This document shows, in pieces, positions 34,246-43,516 of a stretch of DNA of 64,000 nt (positions within the stretch are counted from its first letter, which is position 1; every line of letters begins with the position of its first letter). A program made the translations under genes and the position numbers. This DNA is from Massilia sp. Leaf139 (lineage in GTDB: Bacteria > Pseudomonadota > Gammaproteobacteria > Burkholderiales > Burkholderiaceae_D): contig NZ_LMOJ01000001.1 of the NCBI RefSeq assembly GCF_001424165.1, positions 1,174,139-1,238,138 of the forward strand, given 5' to 3'. The notes below the pieces were generated by a model. It was not told where the DNA came from. It searched no databases and saw only the letters and a list, made by a program, of their open reading frames with translations.

Positions 34246-35331
34246 ATGTCATTTGTCGTCATCGCAACCCTGGTCGGACTGATTGTGATTGCCACCCTGC
34301 TGCCGCTGTCGCGCCACACCGAGTGGTGGGTGCGCGACATGGATTTCCCGCGCCTGCAGATCGCCATCGTGGCGCTCGCCGTGCTGGTGGCCGAGGCTTT
34401 TTTGCTCGACATGGGCGAGCGCGAATCGCCCATCCTGATGATCGTCACGGGCGCCTGCCTGGCCTACCAGGCCTGGTGGATCATCCCCTACACGCGGCCC
34501 TTCCCGAACGAAGTCAAGCTGGCGGTGGATGCCGCGCCGGGCGACCGCATCCGCATCCTGACCGCCAACGTCCTCACGCCGAACCGGAACACCGACGGCC
34601 TGATCGCCCTGATCCGCGAGCACAAGCCGCATGTCTTCGTCACGCTGGAAACCGACCAGTGGTGGCAGGATCGGCTGGATGTGCTCGAACCCGAGTATCC
34701 GTACACGATGAAATGCCCGCTCGACAACCTGTACGGCATGCACGTGTATTCGAACCTGCCGCTGGAGGACGCGAAGATCCAGTTCCTGGTCGAGGACGAC
34801 ATCCCCTCGATGCACGCGCTGGTGGTCTTGCCCTCGAAGCGCAAGATCCGCATCCACTTCCTCCATCCGGCCCCGCCCAGCCCGACCGAACACGACGAAT
34901 CGACCCAGCGCGACGCAGAACTGCTGGTGGTGGCGAAAAGCGTGGCCGGCCTGGACACGCCCGTGATCGTGGCGGGCGACCTGAACGACGTCGCGTGGTC
35001 GACCACGACGCGGCTGTTCCGCAAGATCAGCGGCCTGCTCGACCCGCGCGTCGGGCGCGGCATGTTCAACACCTTCCACGCCGACCACTGGTTCCTGCGC
35101 TGGCCGCTGGATCACCTGTTCCACAGCCGTCATTTCACGCTCGGCTTCATCCGCCGCCTGCCGCATTTCGGTTCGGATCACTTCCCGGTGCTGGTCGAGC
35201 TGCTCTACGACGAGGTGCGCGGGGCGGAGCAGGAAGGCCTGCAGGCGGACGAGGACGACCACGAACTGGCCGAAGAGAAGATCGCGGCCGAGCCGGTGAG
35301 CGTCGACGACGTCCACGAGCCGCAGCCGTAG
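34246..35331 (+). CDS. Membrane endonuclease/exonuclease/phosphatase (EEP) family protein
   Basis: A 361-residue protein with three N-terminal helices (about 1-90: VVIATLVGLIVIATLL; IVALAVLVAEAFLL; ILMIVTGACLAYQAWW) and an EEP-fold catalytic domain (about 100-330): RILTANVLTPNR, AGDLNDVAWS, GSDHFPVLVEL, the usual Mg-binding and His motifs. EEP enzymes cut phosphodiesters in DNA or lipids; the membrane anchor suggests a periplasmic or membrane-linked phospholipid or phosphodiester substrate. The C-terminal 30 residues are acidic. Divergent from the App1-like phosphatase, with a shared 183-bp promoter region. Confidence 0.85.
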   Translation: MSFVVIATLVGLIVIATLLPLSRHTEWWVRDMDFPRLQIAIVALAVLVAEAFLLDMGERESPILMIVTGACLAYQAWWIIPYTRPFPNEVKLAVDAAPGDRIRILTANVLTPNRNTDGLIALIREHKPHVFVTLETDQWWQDRLDVLEPEYPYTMKCPLDNLYGMHVYSNLPLEDAKIQFLVEDDIPSMHALVVLPSKRKIRIHFLHPAPPSPTEHDESTQRDAELLVVAKSVAGLDTPVIVAGDLNDVAWSTTTRLFRKISGLLDPRVGRGMFNTFHADHWFLRWPLDHLFHSRHFTLGFIRRLPHFGSDHFPVLVELLYDEVRGAEQEGLQADEDDHELAEEKIAAEPVSVDDVHEPQP

Positions 35332-35360
35332 AGCGTGCAGCTCGCATCCCGTCGGCAGCG

Positions 35361-35552
35361 TTAACCCGCCTCGCGCTTGAACTCCGGCGCCGGCAACGGA
35401 TGGCGGCGCTCGTCGGGCCGGGTCAGCACCCTGCGCGCCGTCTCGAAGGGCACGCCCATGCCCGCCATCACGCGCGCCGGGGATGCAGGCGCGGGCGTCT
35501 TGATGGCCGCGTCGATCAGCAGGGCGGTCTTGTAGTCGGTTCGTCGATCCAT
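35361..35552 (-). CDS. Small conserved hypothetical protein
   Basis: A 63-residue basic protein, MDRRTDYKTALLIDAAIKTP then MAGMGVPFETARRVL. The pattern of helix-rich, positively charged sequence with an ETARRVL end looks like a small DNA- or protein-binding helical protein, and similar short proteins are common in Oxalobacteraceae. I do not recognise a named family. There is no clear ribosome site. It is convergent with the EEP gene and just downstream of the DUF481 gene, which reads the same way, so it could be in that transcript only by read-through. Confidence 0.55.
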   Translation of the reverse strand: MDRRTDYKTALLIDAAIKTPAPASPARVMAGMGVPFETARRVLTRPDERRHPLPAPEFKREAG

Positions 35553-35589
35553 GCGCGCATTCTCGCACGGGAGGGCGGCGGGCGCCGTC

Positions 35590-36399
35590 CTAGAACGAAT
35601 ACACCAGGGTCAGCGAGGTCTGGGTGTCGGTGTTCTTCTTGTCGACCGGGACGTTGGTGTCGTTGCGCGCCGAGAAGGCGGCCTTCATCTGCATCGTGTC
35701 GTTGATCTTGGTCGACAGGGCCGACTCGGCGATCGAGTGCACGTTCGAGGTGCCGCGTTCGACGCTGACGGTCTGCACGAAGGCGGCCGAGGGGCTGACC
35801 TGCCAGCGGAAGCGGGCGGCGCCGCGCACGGTGAGGCCGCTTTCGATCTCGCCGGTCTCGCGCTGGCCCTTGAAATAGCCCGGGCCGATCTCCACGTCGA
35901 GCGCCTTGGTGTCGGTGTTGTAGAGCTGCGAGCCGTGGCCGGCCGCGAACGAGGAATAGCGCGTGTAGGCGCCGAACTTGTCGTTCACGTGCGAGCCGAG
36001 GACGAAGGCGCGCGAACCTTCCTTCATCAGCTTGTAGGCAGCCTTGGCCGACGCGGCCCAGCGCTCGGCCGAGCGCGTGCGGTAGCGTTCGCCGTCGTCA
36101 TCGGTGATCTCGTCTTCCTTGAAGAAGCCGCTGACGATGTATTCGTTGCTCCAGTCGGCCGTCTCGTGGCGGGCGTCAATCTTGCCGCTGATCGAGGTGC
36201 CGGTGGTGTTGCCCGAGGTGCTGATCGCGCCCAGTTCGGCCGAGGTGAACCAGCCGCCATTGGGGATGATTTCGGGACGGTTGACCGAGAGGGCGCTGTG
36301 GATGTTGCCGATTTCCGGCAAGTCGTCGGCGGCGCCGGCGAAAGCGCTGCAGTGGGCAAGCCCAAACAGGGCCAGCGCGAGGAAAGAAGATGATTTCAT
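35590..36399 (-). CDS. DUF481 family outer-membrane protein
   Basis: A 269-residue exported protein. The signal peptide (MKSSSFLALALFGLAHCSAFAG) is followed by a beta-barrel-like sequence: GWFTSAELGAISTSGNTTGTSISGKIDAR is the typical DUF481/YdiY N-terminal repeat with alternating hydrophobic strands, and the C-terminus ends TSLTLVYSF, an aromatic-ended outer-membrane targeting strand. Function unknown; related YdiY proteins are stress-linked. The start at 36399 begins the signal peptide; the upstream frame contains no ribosome site. Confidence 0.85.
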   Translation of the reverse strand: MKSSSFLALALFGLAHCSAFAGAADDLPEIGNIHSALSVNRPEIIPNGGWFTSAELGAISTSGNTTGTSISGKIDARHETADWSNEYIVSGFFKEDEITDDDGERYRTRSAERWAASAKAAYKLMKEGSRAFVLGSHVNDKFGAYTRYSSFAAGHGSQLYNTDTKALDVEIGPGYFKGQRETGEIESGLTVRGAARFRWQVSPSAAFVQTVSVERGTSNVHSIAESALSTKINDTMQMKAAFSARNDTNVPVDKKNTDTQTSLTLVYSF

Positions 36400-36580
36400 A
36401 AGCTGTTCTGCGGCCGCGGCGCCGGCGAACCGCCGCGCCGCCAACCTGCCGGTCGTTCGGGAAAAGAGCGCCGGTGCACGCCGTGCGGCAAAGGGGCTCG
36501 GGCCTGATTGTATCCCAGAAGCAGGGGAATTGTGTCGTAAAACGGTCGTGGATCTTGTCGGAGCGGGCCTGATCGGAGCC

Positions 36581-36616
36581 GGTGAACGCGTGGGCACCCG
36601 TGCCCACGCGTTCACC
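36581..36616. repeat. Dispersed palindrome, GTGGGC/GCCCAC family (copy 2)
   Basis: A perfect 17-bp stem (36581-36597 with 36600-36616, loop CC) with the same GAACGCGTGGGC core as copy 1. It lies 15 bases after the stop of the minus-strand purine permease and has no T-run. Confidence 0.75.
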
Positions 36617-36631
36617 GCTCGAACCGCCACC

Positions 36632-37924
36632 TCACGTCCCGATATACACGATCTTGAAGATGAACAGCCCCGCAATCACCCACACCACCGGCTTGACGTC
36701 GCGCGCCCGTCCGGTCAGCAGCTTCAGCGCGGCATAGGTGATGAAGCCGAAGGCGATGCCTTCCGCGATCGAATACGTGAACGGAATCACCAGGGCCGTG
36801 ATCGCGGCCGGGATGCTTTCGGTGGTGTCGCCCCATTCGATGTCGCCGAGGTCGCGCAGCATCAGGCAGGCCACGAACAGCAGGGCCGGCGCGGTGGCGT
36901 AGGCCGGCACCACGCCGGCCAGCGGCGCGATGAACAGGCAGGCCAGGAACAGCACCGCCACCATCAGGGCGGTCAGGCCCGTGCGTCCGCCCGCCTGCAC
37001 GCCGGCGGCGCTCTCGATATAGGCGGTGGTGCTCGAGGTGCCGAGCACGGAACCGGCGACGATGGCGCCGCTGTCGGCCAGCAGGGCCTTGTTCAGGCGC
37101 GCCATCTTGCCCTCGACCAGCAGGCCGGCACGGCTGGCCACGCCCATCAGGGTGCCGGTGGCGTCGAACAGCTCGACCAGGAAGAACACCAAGACCACGT
37201 TGATGATGCCGACCGAGAGGGCGCCCGCGATGTCGAGCTTGAACAGGGTCGGGTCGATCGAAGGCGGGGCCGAAAAGATGCCCTTGAAGGTGTTCCCGCC
37301 GAAGAAGAAGGAGAGGACGGTGACGACGATGATTCCGATCAGGATGGCGCCGCGCACCTTCAGCCGGTCGAGCGTCACGATCAGCAGGAAACCGACGATC
37401 GCCATGACCGCTTCCGGCTTGTGCAGATCGCCCGCCTTGACCAGGGTCGGTTCGCTGCCGACGACGATGCCGGCGTTCTTCAGCGCGATCAGGGCCAGGA
37501 ACATGCCCAGGCCGACCGTGATCGCCACGCGCAGCGAGTGCGGGATGCCGTTCACGATCATGCCGCGCAGGCCGAACACCGACACCAGGATGAACAGGCA
37601 GCCCGAAAGGAAGACCGCGCCCAGCGCCGCCGGCCAGGCCACGCCCATCCCGAGCACCACCGCGTAGGCGAAATAGGCGTTCAGGCCCATGCCCGGCGCC
37701 ATGCCGATCGGGTAGTTGGCGTACAGGCCCATGATCGCGCTGCCCAGCGCCGCCACCAGGCAGGTGGCCACGAACACGGCTTCCTTCGGCATGCCGGCGT
37801 CGCCGAGGATCGAGGGATTGACGAAAATGATGTAGGCCATCGTCAGGAAAGTCGTCAGGCCGGCCAGCAGTTCGGTGCGAACGTCGGTGCCGCTTTCCTT
37901 GAGTTTGAAATAGTTGTCGAGCAT
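36632..37924 (-). CDS. NCS2 family purine/nucleobase permease
   Basis: A 430-residue inner-membrane permease of the NCS2/AzgA branch (hypoxanthine, guanine, adenine uptake by proton symport). Diagnostic pieces: TELLAGLTTFLTMAYIIFVNP, APGMGLNAYFAY, FVFFLVELFDATGTLMGVASRAGLL, GTSSTTAYIESAAGVQAGGRTGL. These match AzgA/GhxP-type permeases well. The start at 37924 begins MLDNYFKLKESGTDVRTE; in-frame upstream codons are basic and low in likelihood. Regulation by a purine riboswitch was considered, but I see none in the 280 bases upstream. Confidence 0.93.
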   Translation of the reverse strand: MLDNYFKLKESGTDVRTELLAGLTTFLTMAYIIFVNPSILGDAGMPKEAVFVATCLVAALGSAIMGLYANYPIGMAPGMGLNAYFAYAVVLGMGVAWPAALGAVFLSGCLFILVSVFGLRGMIVNGIPHSLRVAITVGLGMFLALIALKNAGIVVGSEPTLVKAGDLHKPEAVMAIVGFLLIVTLDRLKVRGAILIGIIVVTVLSFFFGGNTFKGIFSAPPSIDPTLFKLDIAGALSVGIINVVLVFFLVELFDATGTLMGVASRAGLLVEGKMARLNKALLADSGAIVAGSVLGTSSTTAYIESAAGVQAGGRTGLTALMVAVLFLACLFIAPLAGVVPAYATAPALLFVACLMLRDLGDIEWGDTTESIPAAITALVIPFTYSIAEGIAFGFITYAALKLLTGRARDVKPVVWVIAGLFIFKIVYIGT

Positions 37925-38137
37925 CGTGGATGAGAATTGCGTTGGCTGGGCGGTCGAAGGCGGCGCGGGCGCGTCGCCTTGCACAGCGTGTGGTTGGGAT
38001 GACCGAAGCATAACACCGCACCGTCCGCCGCGGCGCCCTGCGCCGCCGGAAGCGGCCCGCACGCCATGCGCCGTGCATGCCCGGCGGCGCATGCCCCCGC
38101 GCATTCGCCGCTCATTTGCTCCCGATCTACTATTTTG

Positions 38138-38165
38138 TTGCTTTACGTTGAGACATTGGTATCAT
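38138..38165 (+). promoter_or_regulatory. Possible sigma-70 promoter for the hybrid kinase
   Basis: TTGCTT (38138-38143) and TATCAT (38160-38165) are separated by 16 bases. The -10 is close to consensus (5 of 6), the -35 is weak. The start of the kinase follows 48 bases later. Confidence 0.35.
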
Positions 38166-38212
38166 CAATTTGCTGGCTGTCATGTCGACGGCCGTCTACC
38201 TGTGAGCCCGCG

Positions 38213-40513
38213 ATGCAAATCCGTGCCTACCTGTATTTGATGGCCGCAGCAATCCTGGTGCCGGTGATCTTTTTCGCCGGGTTCGCCCTGCGCCTGATCG
38301 AGGACACCGAGCGCGAGCTGGCACGGTCGAGCCTGGCGCGAACCGCCGAGCGCATCGCGATGCTGGTCGACGCCGAACATGCCGCAGCAACCGCCTCGCT
38401 GCGGGTACTGGCCGGTTCGCCCTCGCTGGCCTCAAACGACCTCCAGGCTTTTCATAAAGAAGCCAAGGCCGCGGCCGACGGCCACGATTCCTGGGGCCTC
38501 CTGATGGACGAGCGCGGCAGTGTGCTGCTGTCCACCCTGGGCCTGATGGGCAGCCCCTTGCCGGCCGACGCCGTTCCCGCCTATTTCCCCGCCATGCTGG
38601 CGGGAGGACGCGCCGTCGTCAGCGACATCGTGCCCGGCCCGGCCGGCGAGCGCCTGGTCACCGTCGTCGCCTTGCCGCACGCGTCGGGCGCGCGCCGCCA
38701 TGTGCTGGCGGTGGGCTACGGCACCGACCATTTTCGGCGCCTGCTGCGCGACGCCAAGCTGCCGCCCGACTGGCAGGTCGATATCGTCGACCGCAGGGGC
38801 CGCCTGGTGGCTTCGAACCAGGGGCCGGCCGAACTCGTGGGCGAGGCGGGGGCGCCATCGCTGCTGGCGGCCGCCGCGCGCAGCCGCGCCGGCAGAGTCG
38901 AGACGGCGCTGCGCCATGGCGGCAGCGGCAGCGTCGCTTTCGAACGGACGGCATCGGCCGGCTGGCTGATCGCGGTCGCGGCGCCTGCCGCAGCGATCTC
39001 CGCGGCGGAGCCCGGCGGCACACGGCGCGCGGCCGCGCTGGCCCTGGTCGCCGCGCTGCTGGGTGCGGCCGCGGTCTCGGCCTGGTTCGGGCGCGGCCAT
39101 GCACGTTCGATCCGGATGGCAGTCGAGGCGGCAAGCAGCCTGGGACGCGGCGAGCTGCCCCCGCCGCAGCGCTCGCGCATCGTCGAGATCGACCGTTTGC
39201 TCACTGCCCTGCGCAAGGCCGGCAACGAGCTGCGCCGGGCCCAGGCCACGCGCGACACGGCCGGCTACGAGCGCCAGTCCCAGCTCGAACGCGCCCAGCA
39301 GGCGCGCCAGATGGCCGAGGAAGAAAACCGCGCCAAGGATCAGTTCCTGGCCATGCTCGGCCACGAACTGCGCAACCCGCTGGCCCCGATCGGCACCGCG
39401 GCCCAGCTCCTCAAGCTGCCCAACCTCGACGTCCACCGCGCGCGCTACGCCGGCGACGTGATCGGGCGCCAGGTCGAGCACATGAACCGCCTGCTGTCCG
39501 ACATGCTTGACGTCTCGCGCGTCACACGCGGCCTGGTGAGCCTGAACATGGAAGACGTCGACTTGCGCAACATCGTCGAGCGCGCCGTCGAGCAGACCCG
39601 CCCGCTGATGGAGGAGCGCCAGCACCGCCTCGAGCTGCGCCTGCCCAACGGCGCGGTGAGGGTGCGCGGCGACCAGACCCGCCTGACCCAGGTGCTGGCG
39701 AATCTGCTCACCAATTCGGCCAAGTACACGCCGCCGCACGGCGCGATCCAGCTTGCGCTGGGCAGCAGCGGCGACGAGGCCAGCGTCTCGGTGGCCGACG
39801 ACGGCGAGGGCATCACCGCGGAACTGCTGCCGCGCGTATTCGACCTGTTCTCGCAGGGCGAGCGCAAGGCCGACCGCGCCCAGGGCGGACTCGGCCTGGG
39901 GTTGGCGCTGGTGCGCAGCCTGGTGCAGCTGCATGGCGGCAGCGTCGAGGCGAGCAGCCCGGGGCGCGGCGGCGGCAGCGTCTTCACCGTGCGCCTGCCC
40001 CTGAAGACCGAACTGGCGGCGTTGACCACGCCGCACCCCTCGCGCCGCGTGCGGGAGGCCGGCCTGTATGCCAGCCGCGATGGCGTCCACGGACAGAACG
40101 GCGGGCAGGGCGCTGTCCCCAGTGCGCTGCGCGTGATGCTGGTCGACGACAACATCGACGCCGCCGTCAGCCTGTCGCTGCTGCTGGAGGCGGCCGGCGA
40201 CCACCTGGTGTCGACCTATTACGACGCCGCCAGCGCGCTCGAATGGGCTGCATTCGAGCGTCCCGACGTGTTCATCCTCGACATCGGCCTGCCCGACATG
40301 AACGGCTACGAACTGGCGCGGCGCCTGCGCGCGATGCCGCAGTTCTCGCATACCTTGCTGATCGCTCTGACCGGCTACGGCCAGCTCGCCGACAAGGTGC
40401 GCGCACGCGAAGCGGGCTTCGACCTGCACATCGCCAAGCCTGCCGAGCCGGAGCAAGTGCTGGCGGCGCTGAGCATGGCCAAGGCCACGCCGGAGACCGA
40501 ACGCGCCGAGTAA
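38213..40513 (+). CDS. Hybrid sensor histidine kinase with receiver domain
   Basis: A 766-residue protein: helix (about 6-25), an extracytoplasmic sensor domain (about 35-265), second helix (about 270-290), a HAMP-like linker and coiled coil, a HisKA/HATPase core (H384 in GHELRNPL; DQTRLTQVLANLLTNSAKYT; GEGI; GGLGLGLALV) and a C-terminal receiver with D690 in FILDIGLPDMNG and the Lys in HIAKPAEP. All kinase and receiver residues are intact, so it should autophosphorylate and transfer to its own receiver. No output domain and no neighbouring response regulator, so the target is unknown. It shares domain order and core sequence with the larger hybrid at 44920-48957. Confidence 0.92.
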   Translation: MQIRAYLYLMAAAILVPVIFFAGFALRLIEDTERELARSSLARTAERIAMLVDAEHAAATASLRVLAGSPSLASNDLQAFHKEAKAAADGHDSWGLLMDERGSVLLSTLGLMGSPLPADAVPAYFPAMLAGGRAVVSDIVPGPAGERLVTVVALPHASGARRHVLAVGYGTDHFRRLLRDAKLPPDWQVDIVDRRGRLVASNQGPAELVGEAGAPSLLAAAARSRAGRVETALRHGGSGSVAFERTASAGWLIAVAAPAAAISAAEPGGTRRAAALALVAALLGAAAVSAWFGRGHARSIRMAVEAASSLGRGELPPPQRSRIVEIDRLLTALRKAGNELRRAQATRDTAGYERQSQLERAQQARQMAEEENRAKDQFLAMLGHELRNPLAPIGTAAQLLKLPNLDVHRARYAGDVIGRQVEHMNRLLSDMLDVSRVTRGLVSLNMEDVDLRNIVERAVEQTRPLMEERQHRLELRLPNGAVRVRGDQTRLTQVLANLLTNSAKYTPPHGAIQLALGSSGDEASVSVADDGEGITAELLPRVFDLFSQGERKADRAQGGLGLGLALVRSLVQLHGGSVEASSPGRGGGSVFTVRLPLKTELAALTTPHPSRRVREAGLYASRDGVHGQNGGQGAVPSALRVMLVDDNIDAAVSLSLLLEAAGDHLVSTYYDAASALEWAAFERPDVFILDIGLPDMNGYELARRLRAMPQFSHTLLIALTGYGQLADKVRAREAGFDLHIAKPAEPEQVLAALSMAKATPETERAE

Positions 40514-40602
40514 GGCCCACAGGGACGGGACACATCTGCGTGCGGGCCGCGCATGGGCCGCAATGCGCTACCATGGCGCTTTCATCATTCACCACGCTTA
40601 CC

Positions 40603-41814
40603 ATGCCGAAAAATAAGAAGCCCGTGCCGCGCAAGTCGGCCGCCGTCTCCGCCGCCGAAGCCGACACCGACGCCCTGGCCCAGGCGCTGGCCGATCTCGC
40701 GCTCGAGGTAGCCGAGGGGGAGGACGCCGACCCGGAAGGGGCCGCCGCCAAGGAAGAGGAGCTGCTGGTCGCAATCCGCAAGGCGCTGCGCAAGAAGCGC
40801 GACGAGGTGCTCTACGGCGCGATCGAGCTGGCCCGCTTCACCGATCCGGAAGCCTGCCGCCTGCTGCGCGCCCACGTCGGCGAGCAGTCGGCCACGCTGC
40901 GCTTTCGCCGCGAAGGCGAGGACGAATTCGAGATCGACGCCTTCATGATCCCGCTTTTCGTGCGCAGCACGGGCGGCCTGGTCTCGCAGGACATCTTCCC
41001 GGACGACGAGGCCTACGAGGCGCTGGCGGCCAGCTTCACCGCTTGCGAACTGGAGAGCCCGCAGGCCAAGGTGGCCCTGGTGCGCCACGCCTACGACCTG
41101 GCCGAGGCGGATCACATCGGCTATTCGACCTTGCAGGAACTGTTGCGCGAAGCGGCCGCCTCGCTCTCGAGCAAGAAGCCGGTCGCCGCGCCCTTGCTGG
41201 AAGCAAGCATCCGCGGCTGGACGGGCGAACGCTTCGCGCCCGACGAGACGGCCATGGAGCTGCGCTTCCTGTTCGGCTTCGCGCTGAAGCGCGCGGACGA
41301 CCCGTTCTACGCGGTGCCGAAGAACGAGATCGACGCCGACGTGTATTTCGCCGACCGCATGCGCCGCTACCGGGCCTGGACGGAGCGCGTGGCGCCGCTG
41401 GTACGGCGCTGCCTGGCGCGCGATCCGGAGAGCATCAGCGTCGACTTCCTCTACCAGGATCTGTTCCATGGCGCCAAGGAGCAGGGCGTGGCCGAACTGG
41501 CGCTGCTCGGCACCCTGACCGAGATCAACAGCCTGCTCGCCGCCAAGGAGCTGGCGGCCGACCGCGTGCGCGCCGTGGTCGCGCCCCAGGACGCGGGCGA
41601 ACACATCGAACTGCGCGTGAACCTGTACGCCCTCGACGGCGGGCCGCCCTGGGGCGGAACGGTCAAGGCCGTCGACCTGGCCGCCGATCTCGGCGCCGAG
41701 GTCGACGAGCTGTGCGATGCCCTCGGCTCGATCGGCATCGACGACGTGTCCACCGCCGACGGCTTCGACCGCGAAGGCCATCCCGAAGGCGCCCAGCCTT
41801 ATTCTCCGGCCTGA
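40603..41814 (+). CDS. DUF2863 family protein
   Basis: A 403-residue soluble protein of the betaproteobacterial DUF2863 family, unknown function. It begins basic (MPKNKKPVPRKS), has an acidic region (EVAEGEDADPEG), then conserved segments such as RREGEDEFEIDAFMIPLFV, ELRFLFGFALKR, YFADRMRRYRAWTERV and SVDFLYQDLFHGAKEQG. The final part VDDLxx-like DGFDREGHPEG is charged. The ATG at 40603 was taken, but there is no ribosome site; ATG at 40573 gives MALSSFTTLTMPK and is an alternative. Located 89 bases after the hybrid kinase gene on the same strand. Confidence 0.8.
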   Translation: MPKNKKPVPRKSAAVSAAEADTDALAQALADLALEVAEGEDADPEGAAAKEEELLVAIRKALRKKRDEVLYGAIELARFTDPEACRLLRAHVGEQSATLRFRREGEDEFEIDAFMIPLFVRSTGGLVSQDIFPDDEAYEALAASFTACELESPQAKVALVRHAYDLAEADHIGYSTLQELLREAAASLSSKKPVAAPLLEASIRGWTGERFAPDETAMELRFLFGFALKRADDPFYAVPKNEIDADVYFADRMRRYRAWTERVAPLVRRCLARDPESISVDFLYQDLFHGAKEQGVAELALLGTLTEINSLLAAKELAADRVRAVVAPQDAGEHIELRVNLYALDGGPPWGGTVKAVDLAADLGAEVDELCDALGSIGIDDVSTADGFDREGHPEGAQPYSPA

Positions 41815-42309
41815 AAACCGAATACCGTGCCGCAGCAAAGGGCGCGCGCGTGTGACTGCACCCGCGTCCCGACGGGGCGTCAGACGGCTCCAACCCATCA
41901 TTGGCGCGTCCGCCACGGCAGAGTATGCCTACAGCCTGCGGCGCGCCGTTTCGTCACCGCCAGTCGCCCCGGATCCGCTCAGCAGGCCCGTTTCACGGGG
42001 TGCGCACGGTTGCGCATGCATCCCGTATGGATGAGTTTTCGTAGTGGATTTCCTTGTATATATGTGGGAATAGGCCTACGAAGATGCCTGATGGACACCG
42101 AACTCTCCTATGAGGAAACGCTCTTCATTTCCGACTGGCCCTTTCTGAACGCTAATGTTGCCATGCATAAATGAAAATAATATTAAATTTGCATGTTACG
42201 ATGCACCGCTCCGGTATCGATCGCAGGGTGTGAAGACTCCGCCGCCGCCTCGACACAACACCGGGATCCAAGATCAATTAAAGCGCCACAAAGGCGAAAG
42301 GAAATCAAC
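41815..42309 (+). other. 495-bp intergenic region with promoter and long leader
   Basis: No reliable gene is seen here. A 27-codon ORF (42091-42174, MDTELSYEETLF) has only a weak GAAG upstream and ends inside the proposed promoter, so I do not call it. The region becomes markedly AT-richer after about 42040 and contains the small palindrome TAGGCCTA near 42071-42078. It serves as promoter and 5' UTR of the glycosyltransferase. Confidence 0.5.
42158..42186 (+). promoter_or_regulatory. Sigma-70 promoter of the glycosyltransferase
   Basis: TTGCCA (42158-42163, 5 of 6 to TTGACA) and TATTAA (42181-42186, 4 of 6) with a 17-base spacer, in an AT-rich stretch. The expected start near 42193 gives a 5' UTR of about 117 bases. 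Confidence 0.55.
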
Positions 42310-43497
42310 ATGCCGACCCTGATCGTGTTTTGCCACCTCCGCTGGGACTTCGTCTTCCAACGCCCCCAGCACCTCATGACGCGCCTGGCGGAACACTACA
42401 ATATCCTGTTCGTCGAAGAACCGGTGCACAGCGAGGGCCAGGCACACCTGCAAAAGACGGCCGTGGCGCCGAACATCACGGTGTGCCGTCCGCATACCCC
42501 GATCGAGAACACCTGGGGCTTCCATGACGACCAGCTGCCGACCATGCAGCGCCTGCTGGCCGACCTGGTGCCGGAAGGCGAGCGTCCAGTCGTGTGGTTC
42601 TACACCCCGATGGCACTGCCGCTGCTGCAGAACTTCGATCCTTCCCTGGTCGTCTACGACTGCATGGATGAACTGGCCGCCTTCAAGAACCCGCCGAAGC
42701 AACTGCTGCAGCGCGAATCGGCCCTGCTGAACATCGCCGACCTGGTCTTCACCGGCGGCCCGAGCCTGTACGAAGCGAAGAAAGACCGGCACGCCAACGC
42801 CCACTGCTTCTCGAGCAGCGTCGACGCCAAGCATTTCCGCCAGGCCCTCGACAGCGCCATCTCGCACCCTGAGCAGGCCAAGATCGCCGGCCCGCGCCTC
42901 GGCTTCTACGGCGTCATCGACGAGCGTTTCGACACCGATCTGGTGCGCCAGATGGCCGCTGCCCACCCGGAATGGCAGATCGTGCTGGTCGGCCCCGTCG
43001 TCAAGATCGATCCGGCCGAACTGCCGCGCGCCGACAACGTCCACTACATGGGCCAGCGCAACTATGACGAACTGCCGAAGTTCCTGGCCGGATGGGACGT
43101 CTGCCTGCTGCCCTTCGCCATGAACGACTCGACCAAGTTCATCAGCCCGACCAAGGTGCTGGAGTACATGGCCGCCGAAAAACTGAGCGTCTCGACCCCG
43201 ATCACCGACGTCAAGGTGCCGTATGGCGACGTCGTCGCCATCGCCTCGACCGCCGACGAATACATCGCCGCCTGCGAGCGCATGCTGGCGCTGGGCGAGA
43301 GCGAGCAGGCGCAGCTGGTCGAGCGCATGCGCGACATCGTTGCGAATACCTCGTGGGACAAGACCGCCGGCCGCATGCACGAGCTGATCAGCACCACGGC
43401 CCCGGGCGCCGCCCGCACCGCCGCTGCCGCCGTGCTCGAAGGCGGCACTGCCGCCCGCGTCAACCCGCTGCCGGTCGCGCAGAAGAGCGCCGCCTGA
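42310..43497 (+). CDS. Glycosyltransferase (GT4-like)
   Basis: A 395-residue cytosolic glycosyltransferase, GT-B fold. The N-terminus IVFCHLRWDFVFQRPQHLMTRLAEH and the motif YDCMDELAAF fit a family seen near UDP-galactopyranose mutase and capsule or EPS genes. The C-terminal Rossmann half has GFYGVIDERFD, IVLVGPVV, then the nucleotide-sugar-binding region LLPFAMNDSTKFISPTKVLEYMAAEKLSVSTPI with the conserved Glu. The donor and acceptor are unknown. Good ribosome site (AAAGGA) eight bases before the ATG. Long 5' region and strong terminator suggest a separate transcript. Confidence 0.88.
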   Translation: MPTLIVFCHLRWDFVFQRPQHLMTRLAEHYNILFVEEPVHSEGQAHLQKTAVAPNITVCRPHTPIENTWGFHDDQLPTMQRLLADLVPEGERPVVWFYTPMALPLLQNFDPSLVVYDCMDELAAFKNPPKQLLQRESALLNIADLVFTGGPSLYEAKKDRHANAHCFSSSVDAKHFRQALDSAISHPEQAKIAGPRLGFYGVIDERFDTDLVRQMAAAHPEWQIVLVGPVVKIDPAELPRADNVHYMGQRNYDELPKFLAGWDVCLLPFAMNDSTKFISPTKVLEYMAAEKLSVSTPITDVKVPYGDVVAIASTADEYIAACERMLALGESEQAQLVERMRDIVANTSWDKTAGRMHELISTTAPGAARTAAAAVLEGGTAARVNPLPVAQKSAA

Positions 43498-43516
43498 TTG
43501 TCGGCTAGCTTGTGAA

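Noticed and set aside
42091-42174. 27-residue small ORF
   Set aside because: Weak ribosome site, no family recognised, and the better promoter for the glycosyltransferase overlaps its 3' end.
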